A stretch of DNA of 64,000 bases from Candidatus Wallbacteria bacterium (GCA_016213845.1 JACQZN010000036.1:88294-152293); one strand, 5' to 3'; positions 52,194 through 61,571 are shown, numbered from the stretch's first letter. Notes: a model not told the origin generated them from the sequence alone. Made by a program: numbers and translations.

Positions 52194-52532
52194 CTACCAG
52201 GTGTCTGCCCATTGGCGCTGCGCGAGCACCACGACCAGCCAGACGCCGAACCCGATCGCAAACGCCACCCGCAGCGACAGTCCCCGCTGCACGGCCAGCC
52301 GGGTGGCCAGGACGAAGAGCGCCGTCGGTACCAGCCCCCAGAGCGCACCGTCCAGGAACCGGGCCGTCCGGGCCGCGTCCCCGCCCGACTCGTCGTACAC
52401 CCACCAGGTCGCAAACGGGATCTTCACCGGCGCCGAGATCAGGATGCCGCCCAGGAGCGGCCACCGCGCCCCGATCGCCCCGCTGACGACCACCGTCAGC
52501 ACAATGAGCAGGACTTTCAGGACATGCTGCAT
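52194..52532 (-). CDS. Small membrane protein (GlpM/DUF3147-like)
   Basis: The product is 112 residues with three or four helices: VLKVLLIVLTVVVSGAIGAR, LLGGILISAPVKIPFATWWV, ALWGLVPTALFVLATRL, FAIGFGVWLVVVLAQRQW. The arrangement and the short polar link resemble GlpM/DUF3147 membrane proteins. It is the first gene of the minus-strand set with SPFH and NAD kinase-like and could anchor the SPFH protein. The evidence is topology more than sequence identity. Confidence 0.65.
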   Translation of the reverse strand: MQHVLKVLLIVLTVVVSGAIGARWPLLGGILISAPVKIPFATWWVYDESGGDAARTARFLDGALWGLVPTALFVLATRLAVQRGLSLRVAFAIGFGVWLVVVLAQRQWADTW

Positions 52533-52632
52533 CTCACGAGGGACTGACTGGCCGGCAGGAGAATCGTCCCGGGCAGGAAACTCTCGCGAGAACTTCCCGC
52601 CCGGTCATCACCCGGCGCCCGGCTCGTCTCAG

Positions 52633-55464
52633 CTACGCCTTTGCGGCGAGGCGCGTGCGCTCGCAGTGGCACCAGAAGGCGTGGATGCCGCGGTAGTGCA
52701 TCAGCTGCTCGGGCACCTCGGCCTTGATCTTGAAGTAGCGCTCGGCCTGGGCCTCGATGACGTGGTCGAAGGCGTCGGACTCGAAGTACTCCAGACAGGC
52801 CTTGTCGAACTGCTTGCCGCCCAGTTCCTTCTCGCAGAAGGAGTTGAAGCGCTCCGTGTGGAAGTGCTCGTCGGCGATCGCCTCGTACTTCTTCAGCGTC
52901 GTCTTCCAGTCCCAGCCCTTGGCGCGCGACTCGTCGCGAACCTTGTGGAACTCCTTCCAACGGTAGGCGAAGGAGAGCGACTTCTCGTAGCCCGCGATGC
53001 TCACGAAGAGCAGCCACTTGACCATCGCCTTGACCAGGCCGGGGAAATAGAAGTGGAGGCTGATCAGGTTGCTGTCCGGGTAGGCGTTGCAGAAGTCGAT
53101 CGGGTAGATGACGCCGTCGGACTTCCCGATGAGCGATTCGCAGCTGTTGTGGTCCCAGCCATAGAAGGCGTTGATGACCTTCGTCGTGGCCTTGACCTCC
53201 CACTCTTCCTCGGGCGACAGCCAGTTGAACGCGACCGCCTGGTTGGCGCTGCGCAGGTAGCGCTGGTGGGAGTAGGGCGCGGAGGCGTTGTAGTGCATCG
53301 GCATCATCTGGGGGCCGACGCCGACCGTGCGGACGAACTCGCGGTAGTCGACGGCCGCCTGCAGGTTCTGGGGGCGGGAGCCGGAGTCGTCGTAGGCCGC
53401 CTGGAGCTCCTCGAAGTTGTCGACCTTCTTCACGCCGACCCAGCCGCCGCCGTCCTGGGGCTTGATGAAGGCCGGGTAGCCGACCTCGTCACCGATCTCG
53501 CGCAGGTCGAAGAGCTCGAACTCGCTGAAGGTCAGCTCCACGTCCAGCGTGGCGCTCTTCTTCATCTCGGTGTAGTCCTTCTGCGGAATGGCGACCGTCT
53601 TGGGGATGCGCATCCCCAGGTCGTACATGTGGCCGTAGCCCGTGTTCTTGTCGATGGCCTTGAAGCTGGCCATGTCGTTGAGCAGGTAGACGGTCGGGGC
53701 GACGATCTGGAAGAAGCTGTTGTGGTGCGGGTTCCAGTGAGCGCCGCGGTTGACGATCGCGGAGCACTCCGTCTTGGCGCCGGTTGTGAGGTACGGCCGG
53801 CAGGTGATGCGGCGTGTCTTGACCTGGTGCAACTTCCCGCCGTACGAGACGTTGGGCTTCAGATGGGCGATCATCCCCTCCAGGGCAACCCGGAAGGAGA
53901 GACTGTTGGGGTCCATGAGTCCAAGGACGTGCTCGACGGTTTTTGACATGGGGCCTGCTTCCTCCAAACGTGGCGTCGTACGCTCCTGGGGCATCTCCCG
54001 GCGGGTCTTCGCGCGGGCTGCCGGCGGCGTCTCGGGTTGGGGTTTCGTGTGGGGCACCAGACTAGCAGATTTCCTCGGAGTTTGGTAGGACGGCGCCGCC
54101 GCCTCATCGACGACGAAGCAGGGGAGCGTCGCACCACCACTGGACACGTTGATGACGGACGCGTCCGAGACCCGGCAATACAGGCCGCCGAAGCGGCCGC
54201 CGAAAACGAACTGGCCGACGTTGATCTTCTTGGGCGCGACCACGCCGTCCTCGAGCTGCACGAAGGGCTCGGCGGGGATATCGACGTACTCCTGGGCGAT
54301 CATCTCCACCGCCGCGTGCGTGGCGAGCGACTTCTCCCAGTCGGCAGCGGTCGATTCGCGGCCGATGGCGACGCCCGTGCCGCCGTAGGCCGTGGCCGGT
54401 TTGAGCACGAACCGCTCCCGATGGCGGCGCAAAAGCTCGAAGAGGTCATGGCGGCTGCCGTCATATTCGACCGGGCCCGGGTGGACGCGGCGGGTCCACG
54501 GAACGTGCCGGCGGATCGCCTCGCGCTCGGCGGGCTCGAAGAGCGACACATTGGCCGGATCGGACAACACCGCCAGGACACCCTTGTCGTAGAGGATCTC
54601 GCCCAGGTACGGGCCGACCTGCGTGAAGGCGCGCTGTCGGTAGCCCTCGAAGAGGGGCTGCACCTCGCCCCAGCGGGCCAGGAGCTCCGCCGTCAGCACG
54701 CGCTTGTAGACGATGTCGATCGGCTGTCCACCCGCCCGAAGCCGGCCGCCCTGGAATGTCAGCTTGCGCGGATCGACGATCACGAGACGGTGACCCGCGG
54801 CCTCGAAACACTCCTTCAGCGCGAAGAACTCCTCCTCGGTCTTGACGCCCTTCCAGTCGACGATGGCGATGACCGGCTCGGCCGACGGGGCGCCGGGCAC
54901 GTCTGGCGGATCGGCCGCGTAGGCTGCCAGGAGCGTCTCCAGCACGCGCCTGAGCATCGGCAGCATCGTGAGGCGGAAATGGTCCTGGAACTGCTGCACC
55001 ACGCGGCACTGCAAGAAGCGGTGCTCGATCTCGTTGGTGTCGTTCATCCCGCTGGAGCCGTCGGTGTTGACCTCCAGGAACCGGATGCTTCCCTCTTGCA
55101 CGAAGGAGTCGAATCGAAGCACCGGTGCCGCCCGCCAGACCAGCGGCCGCGCCGCGATCAGGTCGGCCACTCGAGGGTCGAGCGGAAACTGCGCCCGGAC
55201 CCCCGCATCGGTCTGATAGAGCCGCGCCAGCTTCTCCAGCACCGCCGTTACGGCCTCGGCGGCCTCCGCATTCGCGCGCAGCGTCTCTCTGCCGACCACG
55301 TACGGATGGAAGAAGGTCCGCAGGACCTTTCCGCCGTACTTCGCATGCCCGCGCGACAGGTCGTGCACCATCGCCTGGAACTGCACGAGCGCCGCGTCTC
55401 GTCGCTCGAGCACAAAGGCCCGCCACCGCTCGTGAAACTCGGACTCGACCGCCATCGCCCGCAC
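52633..55464 (-). CDS. Tandem ATP-grasp fusion protein
   Basis: The product is 943 residues. Residues 1-455 are a circularly permuted ATP-grasp of the glutathionylspermidine-synthase/DUF403-associated type: SIRFLEVNTDGSSGMNDTNE near 130, RFVLKPATAYGGTGVAIG, and the terminal VINVSSGGATLPCFVV. A 50-residue Pro/Arg linker leads to a second ATP-grasp (506-943) with MSKTVEHVLGLMDPNSLSF, VGYPAFIKPQDGGGWVGVKK and GVIYPIDFCNAYPDSN. The upstream frame is open with no stop, but an internal Shine-Dalgarno at 53961-53965 and ATG 53949 suggest two separate proteins. Peptide or polyamine ligation is a family-level guess. Confidence 0.85.
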   Translation of the reverse strand: MRAMAVESEFHERWRAFVLERRDAALVQFQAMVHDLSRGHAKYGGKVLRTFFHPYVVGRETLRANAEAAEAVTAVLEKLARLYQTDAGVRAQFPLDPRVADLIAARPLVWRAAPVLRFDSFVQEGSIRFLEVNTDGSSGMNDTNEIEHRFLQCRVVQQFQDHFRLTMLPMLRRVLETLLAAYAADPPDVPGAPSAEPVIAIVDWKGVKTEEEFFALKECFEAAGHRLVIVDPRKLTFQGGRLRAGGQPIDIVYKRVLTAELLARWGEVQPLFEGYRQRAFTQVGPYLGEILYDKGVLAVLSDPANVSLFEPAEREAIRRHVPWTRRVHPGPVEYDGSRHDLFELLRRHRERFVLKPATAYGGTGVAIGRESTAADWEKSLATHAAVEMIAQEYVDIPAEPFVQLEDGVVAPKKINVGQFVFGGRFGGLYCRVSDASVINVSSGGATLPCFVVDEAAAPSYQTPRKSASLVPHTKPQPETPPAARAKTRREMPQERTTPRLEEAGPMSKTVEHVLGLMDPNSLSFRVALEGMIAHLKPNVSYGGKLHQVKTRRITCRPYLTTGAKTECSAIVNRGAHWNPHHNSFFQIVAPTVYLLNDMASFKAIDKNTGYGHMYDLGMRIPKTVAIPQKDYTEMKKSATLDVELTFSEFELFDLREIGDEVGYPAFIKPQDGGGWVGVKKVDNFEELQAAYDDSGSRPQNLQAAVDYREFVRTVGVGPQMMPMHYNASAPYSHQRYLRSANQAVAFNWLSPEEEWEVKATTKVINAFYGWDHNSCESLIGKSDGVIYPIDFCNAYPDSNLISLHFYFPGLVKAMVKWLLFVSIAGYEKSLSFAYRWKEFHKVRDESRAKGWDWKTTLKKYEAIADEHFHTERFNSFCEKELGGKQFDKACLEYFESDAFDHVIEAQAERYFKIKAEVPEQLMHYRGIHAFWCHCERTRLAAKA
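53947..53965 (-). promoter_or_regulatory. Internal ribosome site and start codon within the ATP-grasp fusion
   Basis: GGAGG (53965-53961) lies 11 nt before ATG 53949, where the second ATP-grasp domain begins MSKTVEHVLG. This would give a separate 438-residue product, either as well as or instead of the fused one. Confidence 0.6.
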
Positions 55465-55501
55465 GATAGATCAGCCCGCCCCAGCCGGATCAAGCCTCCC
55501 C

Positions 55502-55592
55502 GCTCACCCTGAGCCTGTCGAAGCCCCGCTCATCCTGAGCAGACCGCGCAGCGGTCGTGTCGAAGGACCGTCTCGAGCCCGTCGAAGGACGC
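55502..55592. repeat. Dispersed CCTGAG..GTCGAAG repeat between divergent genes
   Basis: CCCTGAGCCTGTCGAAGCC, then TCATCCTGAGC, a GC hairpin (CCGCGCAGCGGTCG) and GTGTCGAAGGA, with GAGCCCGTCGAAGGACG. The first unit is related to the reverse complement of the composite-element core. It occupies the short gap between the ATP-grasp fusion and the methylase. Confidence 0.7.
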
Positions 55593-55614
55593 CCCTGCGC
55601 TATGCTGGCGCCGC

Positions 55615-56493
55615 ATGGCCGCCCAGCCGTCACATGCCTCCCGTCCTCCCGCCTGCCGCCGGCGCACCATGCCGCGTCCCGGGAGCGCCGCTCCCTTCCT
55701 GAAGTGGGCCGGCGGCAAACGGCAGCTCCTGGAGCAGCTTGCGCGATTCGTCCCCGAACTGACGCCCGCGGCCGCGTACCACGAGCCGTTTCTCGGCGGC
55801 GGCGCACTCTTCTTCCACCTGCAGCCCCGGCGGGCGCTGCTCTCGGACATCAACGAGGAGCTCGTAGAGTGCTTCCAGGTCGTGCGCGACGACGTCGACG
55901 CGCTTATCGAAGCCCTACTCCCGTGCAGGAACGAGCCGGAGTTCTACTACGAAATGCGCGCCCGAGACCCCGCGACCCTGACCGCTGTCGGGCGCGCAGC
56001 ACGGACCATCTATCTGAACCGCACCTGCTTCAACGGCCTCTACCGTGTCAATCGCGCGGGCCGGTTCAACGTGCCGTTCGGCCGCTACGCCAACCCGACC
56101 CTGTGCGACGAGACCGGCCTGCGTACGGCCTCCCGGGCGCTTGCCGGAGCCAAGCTGGAAGTACGCCCGTTCCGCTCGGTCCTGGAGCGCGCCAGACCCG
56201 GCGACTTCGTCTACTTCGACCCGCCCTACCAGCCGCTGAGCGTGACCTCCTCCTTCACGGCCTACACCCGCCACCCCTTCGGCGACCGCGAGCAGCAGGA
56301 GCTGGCATCGGTCTTCGCCCGCCTGGTGCACTTGGGCTGCCGGGTGATGCTCTCGAACTCCGACACCGACCGCGTCCGCAGCCTCTACTCCACCTTCCGC
56401 ATCGAGCAGGTCCTGGCCAACCGGGCCATCAACAGCAAAGCGGCGGGCCGCGGAAAGATCTCCGAGCTCGTGATTCTCGGAGGGTTCGACTGA
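55615..56493 (+). CDS. DNA adenine methylase (Dam family)
   Basis: The product is 292 residues. FLKWAGGKRQLLEQLARFVP is the SAM-binding FxGxG-type motif I, YHEPFLGGGALFFHL follows, NRTCFNGLYRVNRAGRFNVP is typical of the D12 class, and the catalytic DPPY is in FVYFDPPYQPL. It methylates N6 of adenine in GATC-like or short sites. No restriction gene is beside it, so it is probably an orphan regulatory or repair methylase, though phage origin is possible. The start is ATG 55615 or the in-frame 55669; neither has a strong ribosome site. Confidence 0.95.
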   Translation: MAAQPSHASRPPACRRRTMPRPGSAAPFLKWAGGKRQLLEQLARFVPELTPAAAYHEPFLGGGALFFHLQPRRALLSDINEELVECFQVVRDDVDALIEALLPCRNEPEFYYEMRARDPATLTAVGRAARTIYLNRTCFNGLYRVNRAGRFNVPFGRYANPTLCDETGLRTASRALAGAKLEVRPFRSVLERARPGDFVYFDPPYQPLSVTSSFTAYTRHPFGDREQQELASVFARLVHLGCRVMLSNSDTDRVRSLYSTFRIEQVLANRAINSKAAGRGKISELVILGGFD

Positions 56494-56533
56494 TCGGCCC
56501 ATCCGGCCCCGTCAACCCTTGCGGGCCTTGCCT

Positions 56534-57571
56534 TCACGTGAGGACGGTCCAGGGTAGCCGAGACGGTACATCCACGCCCTTGGCGTAGAGATGCAGGAAC
56601 AGGCGCGGACCCGTCAACCCCAGGGTGTCGACCACGTGGCGGAAGGAGCTGTCCATGCAATGGATCTCCTGCGCCCGCTCCAGTACGAGGCCATAGTCGA
56701 AGATGTTGTTTGTCAGGCCGGGCCGGGGGCGGACCACGGGGACACCCGCCGGCAGCCGGGCCGGGTCGATGACATAGCCCCGTCCCGGATCGTCGTGCAC
56801 AAAGAGGTAGGGGCCGGAGTCGCCGATGAGGGAGCGGAAAAGAAACTCCTCGCGCCCGGGATCGCGACGGACGGTGCCGTGCCAGCGGTTCGTATAGTCC
56901 AGTCCCGCCTGCCGGTAGAAGTCCTCGGCGAAGGACGAGGAGGAGAGGTCCAGTGCCTCGAAGCCGAGGCGGATGCAACGCGCTTGCGGCCAGTCGTGCA
57001 GAAATGCCCCGACCTCCCGGTCGTCGCGCACGGCGAAGAGGCGGATTGCGGGGGCGTCGCGGTACATGAATCGCACCGATTCGAGATAGCGCCGCCGGAC
57101 GAACAGGCCCAGGGTCCCGTGCGAGTCGGCAAAGTGGCGCACCAGCGCGTTGCACAGGATATGATCGCCAAGTCCCAGGTGATGATGAAAGAAAGCCGCT
57201 GGAAAGAGCCCGCCGGGCGGCCGGTCGACCCCGCACGCCGCCAGGATCCGCAACGCCGACACTCGTTCCGGGTCCAGCGCCAGCGCGCGCAAGAGCAGGC
57301 GCACGGCGTCGGCCCTTCGGCCGGCCCGCCGGCAAGTGGCTCCGAGGAGCTCCAGCCACGCGGGCTCCTCGTCCTCCTCCAGAACCGCCAGGGCGGCACC
57401 CGGTTCGAGCCCGCGCAGCCAGGCGGCGGTCGAGCGCCGCACCAGGCCGCCGCGTACGGCCAGCAGGCCGCTCGCGTCGCGGAGGAGCTCCCAGGCAAGC
57501 GCAAGCTGATAGCGAAGCTCGTCGCGCAGGCCGGCCGCCGCGCGCCGCAACCGGCTGCACGCTCCCGTCAT
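56534..57571 (-). CDS. GT9-like glycosyltransferase-fold protein
   Basis: The product is 345 residues. The N-terminal 100 residues are helical with a TPR-like unit (TCRRAGRRADAVRLLLRALA). The second part begins FHHHLGLGDHILCNALVRHF, the glycine-rich loop of GT-B heptosyltransferase-like enzymes, and ends with EIHCMDSSFRHVVDTLGLTG, which would bind the donor. It opens a polysaccharide locus and is divergent from the flippase with 41 bp between. Donor and acceptor are unknown. ATG 57571 has GGAGGG upstream. Confidence 0.75.
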   Translation of the reverse strand: MTGACSRLRRAAAGLRDELRYQLALAWELLRDASGLLAVRGGLVRRSTAAWLRGLEPGAALAVLEEDEEPAWLELLGATCRRAGRRADAVRLLLRALALDPERVSALRILAACGVDRPPGGLFPAAFFHHHLGLGDHILCNALVRHFADSHGTLGLFVRRRYLESVRFMYRDAPAIRLFAVRDDREVGAFLHDWPQARCIRLGFEALDLSSSSFAEDFYRQAGLDYTNRWHGTVRRDPGREEFLFRSLIGDSGPYLFVHDDPGRGYVIDPARLPAGVPVVRPRPGLTNNIFDYGLVLERAQEIHCMDSSFRHVVDTLGLTGPRLFLHLYAKGVDVPSRLPWTVLT

Positions 57572-57612
57572 CGCCGGCGCCCTCCGGAACTGCCGAAACG
57601 AAGGCCCCGGGC

Positions 57613-59145
57613 ATGACGCGTGAAGAAGCGATCGACGGGTCCACGATCGGGCGCTCGCTTCGCTGGTCGTTCGGGCTGGGCACGGTGGCTGCCGTCCTTC
57701 AATTCTTGCTGGCCGCGGCGCTGGCGCGGTTCCTCGCTCCGGAGGACTACGGCGTCGTCGCCGCGGGGGCGGGGGTGCTGCGCTTTCTGCAGTACCTGGC
57801 CGATCTCGGCGTCGCCCAGACGGCAACGCAGAAGAGCGACTTCGACCGCACACGCGACGCGCCCATCTTGTTCGCCGTCACGGTCGCCGTCAACGTCGCG
57901 ATCGTCCTTCTGGTCTGGGTGATGGCGCAGGCGCTGGCCGGTCCGGCCGGGCTCGGCCAGGAAGGGGTCGCCATCCTGCGCGTGCAGGCGCTCGGCTTGG
58001 TTGCAATCGCTGCGGCGCAGACTGGGCTCGGACTGTTGCGGCGCGACCTCGATTTCCGAGGGATCGGCCTGCTCACCCTGGCAGCCCAGGCGGTGGGCCA
58101 GGGCGCCGTGGCGCTGCCGCTGGCCTACGCCGGCTACGGCCCCTGGAGCCTCGTCGCCGGCACGCTGGCGCAATGCGGCACCCTGGCGGCGCTGGTGCTG
58201 GCGCGGGTCCGCCACCCGCTGCTGCCCAGGCGGTTCGACCCGGCGCGCCTCGGCGTACTGGCAGTGCGGGCGTCGGGATTCTCCGTCCTGCGACTTCTCG
58301 ACTCCGCGGGTCTCCACACGCTGCCCGTCATCGTGCTGACGCTGGGCGGGGTCGCCGCGGCCGGCCTCTGGGACCGCGCCTTCGTCTTGACGCTGATTCC
58401 GCTGGAAATGCTGTACGGAACCGTTGGGCACGTCCTGTTCCCCGCCTTCAGCCAGCTCGGCTCCGACCCCGAGAAGCTGCGCCGATCCTGGCTGTCCGTG
58501 CTGCTGCTCTTGCCCTGCATCGCCGCGGCCATCGCGGCCGGGATCGCCGCGGCGGCCGGGCCGCTCGTGGCGGTGGCGTTCGGACCGGCCTGGGCCCAGG
58601 CCGAGGGACCCGTCTTCTGGCTGGCACTGTGGGCGGCGGCGCGCAGCGTGGTCCAGCTCTGCGGCGCGTTGCTGGAAGGGTCCGGACGGCTCGGCCAACG
58701 GGGAGCGGTGCAGGCTGGGTATCTGATGCTCCTGTTCTCTGCTCTGGCGCTCGTCCGTCCTCACACGGCCCCTCAGACGGCGCGCTTGCTTCTCGCGGTC
58801 GATTTGCTGGGCCTTGTTCCCCTGGTGACCGTCGCGGCGCGCTCCTGCGGCGCCTCGCCTCGCGACGCCTTCGCCCGCCTGGCTCTGGCGACCCTGCCCG
58901 CACCGGTGGTGGGGCTGGCTGTCCACACCACGGCAAGCGTGCTGCAGGCGATGGCCGCACCGGCGACCGTCACCTTGCTCGGCGCGGTGGGCTCCGGCGC
59001 CGTCGCCCTGGTGGTCTCGATTGCCTTCCACCCGTCGTGCGAACTGCGGCGCGCGATCGTCCGCCGGGCGCTGGGCGATACCTTGGCCATGGACGTCGAA
59101 TGCGGTGGGCCGGCCGCCCGGCTGATGCGTTTCCTGGAGCGTTAG
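57613..59145 (+). CDS. Lipopolysaccharide/O-antigen flippase (MOP superfamily)
   Basis: The product is 510 residues with 12-14 helices. The N-terminal SLRWSFGLGTVAAVLQFLLA and ALARFLAPEDYGVVAAGAGV, and QTGLGLLRRDLDFRGIGLLT in the middle, are hallmarks of Wzx/WzxC-type exporters. It would move undecaprenyl-linked oligosaccharide across the inner membrane. A glycosyltransferase starts 3 bp after the stop. The C-terminal part is short and cytoplasmic. Confidence 0.92.
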   Translation: MTREEAIDGSTIGRSLRWSFGLGTVAAVLQFLLAAALARFLAPEDYGVVAAGAGVLRFLQYLADLGVAQTATQKSDFDRTRDAPILFAVTVAVNVAIVLLVWVMAQALAGPAGLGQEGVAILRVQALGLVAIAAAQTGLGLLRRDLDFRGIGLLTLAAQAVGQGAVALPLAYAGYGPWSLVAGTLAQCGTLAALVLARVRHPLLPRRFDPARLGVLAVRASGFSVLRLLDSAGLHTLPVIVLTLGGVAAAGLWDRAFVLTLIPLEMLYGTVGHVLFPAFSQLGSDPEKLRRSWLSVLLLLPCIAAAIAAGIAAAAGPLVAVAFGPAWAQAEGPVFWLALWAAARSVVQLCGALLEGSGRLGQRGAVQAGYLMLLFSALALVRPHTAPQTARLLLAVDLLGLVPLVTVAARSCGASPRDAFARLALATLPAPVVGLAVHTTASVLQAMAAPATVTLLGAVGSGAVALVVSIAFHPSCELRRAIVRRALGDTLAMDVECGGPAARLMRFLER

Positions 59146-59148
59146 ACG

Positions 59149-60255
59149 ATGCGGGTGCTTCATGTCTTGGCGACGCTGTCGCCATCAGGTGCGGAGCGGA
59201 TGCTCGAGGTGGCCGCGCCGCTCGCTTCGGCAGACGGATTTCGGTCCGCGCTGCTCTCGACCGGGGAGGCGCAAGTCGGCCCCTTCGCACCGCGGCTGGC
59301 GGCGGCAGGCCATGATCTTTACCACGTCCCTTTCTCGCGAAGCATCTCCTTCCTGCGCCGCCTCTTCGACTTCTTCAGGGCCGAGCGGTTCGACGCGGTG
59401 AACATACACTGCGAACGGGCCTCGATCTGGATCGCGGCGGCGGCCCGGGCGGCCGGGACTCGCCGCATCATACGCACCTACCACGCGGTCTTCCCGTTCG
59501 ACGGGCCGCTGCGCTGGCGGCGGTCGGCGCAGCGGGCCGTCGCGCGCGGAATGTTCGGCGCCATCGGCATCGCCCACTCGCAATCGGTGATCGACAACGA
59601 GCGGCGGCGATTCGCCAACCCGGTCCGGTACGTGCCCGCCTGGATCGACCCCGCCTTCCGTCCGCCCTCGCCAGGGGAACGCGATGAGGCACGCAGGCGC
59701 CTCGGACTCGAGGACAAGACGCTCGTGGTGGCGTGTGTGGGTTCGTGCATGGCCCTCAAGAACCACGGCGCACTGCTCGAGGCCGTCGCCCGGCTTGCAG
59801 GCCAGGGACGAGACGTCGTGCTGTTGCACGCAGGAACCGGTTCCCTGGAGGAACAGGAGCGAGCCAGCTCCGCAGCCCTGGGGATCGCCGGCCGCGTGCG
59901 GTTCCTCGGTCCGATCGAAGACGTGCTGGGTGTGCTGCACGCGGCCGACATCTTCGCGATGCCGTCGTTGCGCGAGGGGCTGGGCATAGCGGCGCTGGAA
60001 GCGCTGGCCAGCGGCCTGCCCGCCGTCTTCACCGACACCGAGGGCCTCCGCGACCTGCGACCTCTCACCCGAGCGGCGCGCTGGGGGAGCCCCGACGCGG
60101 AGTCGATCGCCGCGGGACTCCTGGAGCTAGCGCAGATGCCCCAAGAGGAGCGGCGCGCCCTCACCGCCGAGGCGGTGCTCACAACGCAACGCCACCACGC
60201 CGCCGCCGTTGGCTGGTCTATGCTGCGTGACATCTACACCTCCGCATGCGCATGA
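59149..60255 (+). CDS. GT4 family glycosyltransferase
   Basis: The product is 368 residues. The N-terminus MRVLHVLATLSPSGAERMLE is typical of GT-B acceptor domains. The donor domain has LVVACVGSCMALKNHGALLE, VRFLGPIEDVLGVLHAADIF and MPSLREGLGIAALEALASGL with the EX7E-type glutamates. It should transfer a nucleotide-activated sugar onto a lipid-linked acceptor in the cytoplasm. It is co-directional with the flippase and the next gene. Confidence 0.94.
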   Translation: MRVLHVLATLSPSGAERMLEVAAPLASADGFRSALLSTGEAQVGPFAPRLAAAGHDLYHVPFSRSISFLRRLFDFFRAERFDAVNIHCERASIWIAAAARAAGTRRIIRTYHAVFPFDGPLRWRRSAQRAVARGMFGAIGIAHSQSVIDNERRRFANPVRYVPAWIDPAFRPPSPGERDEARRRLGLEDKTLVVACVGSCMALKNHGALLEAVARLAGQGRDVVLLHAGTGSLEEQERASSAALGIAGRVRFLGPIEDVLGVLHAADIFAMPSLREGLGIAALEALASGLPAVFTDTEGLRDLRPLTRAARWGSPDAESIAAGLLELAQMPQEERRALTAEAVLTTQRHHAAAVGWSMLRDIYTSACA

Positions 60256-60279
60256 CCCGGAAAGTGCGGACGCTACACC

Positions 60280-61560
60280 GTGCCCCAGACACCTGAATCC
60301 CCAACGGCCATCGGCGGGCCCTGCTCCGAGCGGCGGCAGCTCGAGGACGTGCTGCTCGCCTGTCTTCGCGCCGAATCCGGCGAGTCGGCGGCCGCGGCGC
60401 TGGAACGGTTGGACGCGAGCGGCTGTCGGGACCTGGCACGCCTGGCTAGGCGGTTGCGCGTGGCGCCGTTGCTCGGCTGGCGCCTGCGGCAGTCGTACAT
60501 CGGGCTTGGCGACCTGAGCACCCGCCTTCGCAATCAGGTACACCGCACGGCGGCTGAGAACCTGCGCAAAGCCGGCGCGCTGCGGGCCATCGCCGGCGCC
60601 TTTCGCGAGGCCGGCATCGCCTGCGTGGCGCTGAAGGGGGCCTACCTCGCGGAAGCGGTCTACCGCGAGCTCTCCGTCCGTCCGATGAGCGACCTGGACC
60701 TGCTGGTCCCTCTCGCCTCCGCGGAAGCGGCGGCCCGGACCCTCCGGGAGCTGGGCTATCGTTCGGAAGCCGCAGGCGACGACTCCGTGGCGGCAAAGGG
60801 CCTGAAGCACCTGCCTGAATTCCGGGACGAGTCCGGCGACATCGTCGTGGAGCTGCACTGCCACGTGACCAGTCCGGGGGAGCCAGGGCACATCGATGTC
60901 GCTGAGCTCTGGACGCGCAGCCAGCCCGTCACCCTGGCGGGTGCTCAGATGCTCGCCCTGGCGCCCGAGGACCTGCTGCTCGTGCTCTGCGCACACGTCG
61001 CCTACGAGCACGAGTTCGAATTCGATCTGAGGCCCTTCTGCGATGTGGCCCAGGTGACGCGATGCTGCCGGATCGATTGGGACGCAGTGCTCGAGCGAGC
61101 ACGCCGCTGGCGCTGGGAACGCGGCGTCTACATGACCCTGCGCCTGGCGGCCGAGTGGGTTGCGGCGCCCGTTCCGGCGGATGTGCTGCAAGGCCTTGCG
61201 CCTCCGGGAGCCCACGAAGCCATCTGCGAGACGGTCCGGGCACGCGTGTTTGGCCGGGAGTCGGCCGATGAAGCCCGCTTCTCGCACCGATCGTATCTGG
61301 CGCGTTTCTGGGAAGCCGGCTCCTGGCCGGACAGGCTGCGCCTGGCGGCCGGGCGCCTGTTCCTGGACCGCTCGACGATCGGGGCGCTCTACGGGGTCGA
61401 TCCGAGCTCGCTCCGCATCCTGGGCTGCTATGCGTGGCGCCTTCGGGACCTGCTGCTGCAATTCGCTCCCGTCTTCAAAGACCTGGCGCTCGGGGACGAG
61501 TCGCCGCGCCGGCTCATGCGCGACAAAGCGTCGATCGCCTGCTGGCTGACGGGGGAGTGA
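60280..61560 (+). CDS. Nucleotidyltransferase family protein (NTP_transf_5)
   Basis: The product is 426 residues from GTG 60280. The family signature is CVALKGAYLAEAVYRELSVR with PMSDLDLLV, the catalytic SDLDLL placed 20 residues after the KGxY helix. A helical C-terminal region with many basic and aromatic residues follows. Members of this group occur in capsule and exopolysaccharide clusters but their reaction is not known. Its spacing (24 bp) suggests it belongs to the flippase-GT4 operon. Convergent with the next gene. Confidence 0.88.
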   Translation: MPQTPESPTAIGGPCSERRQLEDVLLACLRAESGESAAAALERLDASGCRDLARLARRLRVAPLLGWRLRQSYIGLGDLSTRLRNQVHRTAAENLRKAGALRAIAGAFREAGIACVALKGAYLAEAVYRELSVRPMSDLDLLVPLASAEAAARTLRELGYRSEAAGDDSVAAKGLKHLPEFRDESGDIVVELHCHVTSPGEPGHIDVAELWTRSQPVTLAGAQMLALAPEDLLLVLCAHVAYEHEFEFDLRPFCDVAQVTRCCRIDWDAVLERARRWRWERGVYMTLRLAAEWVAAPVPADVLQGLAPPGAHEAICETVRARVFGRESADEARFSHRSYLARFWEAGSWPDRLRLAAGRLFLDRSTIGALYGVDPSSLRILGCYAWRLRDLLLQFAPVFKDLALGDESPRRLMRDKASIACWLTGE

Positions 61561-61571
61561 CCGGGCGACGG

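Noticed and set aside
52201..53946. 581-codon plus-strand frame opposite the ATP-grasp and GlpM-like genes
   Set aside because: It is antisense of supported genes, with Val/Leu/Asp-rich repetitive text typical of shadow frames.
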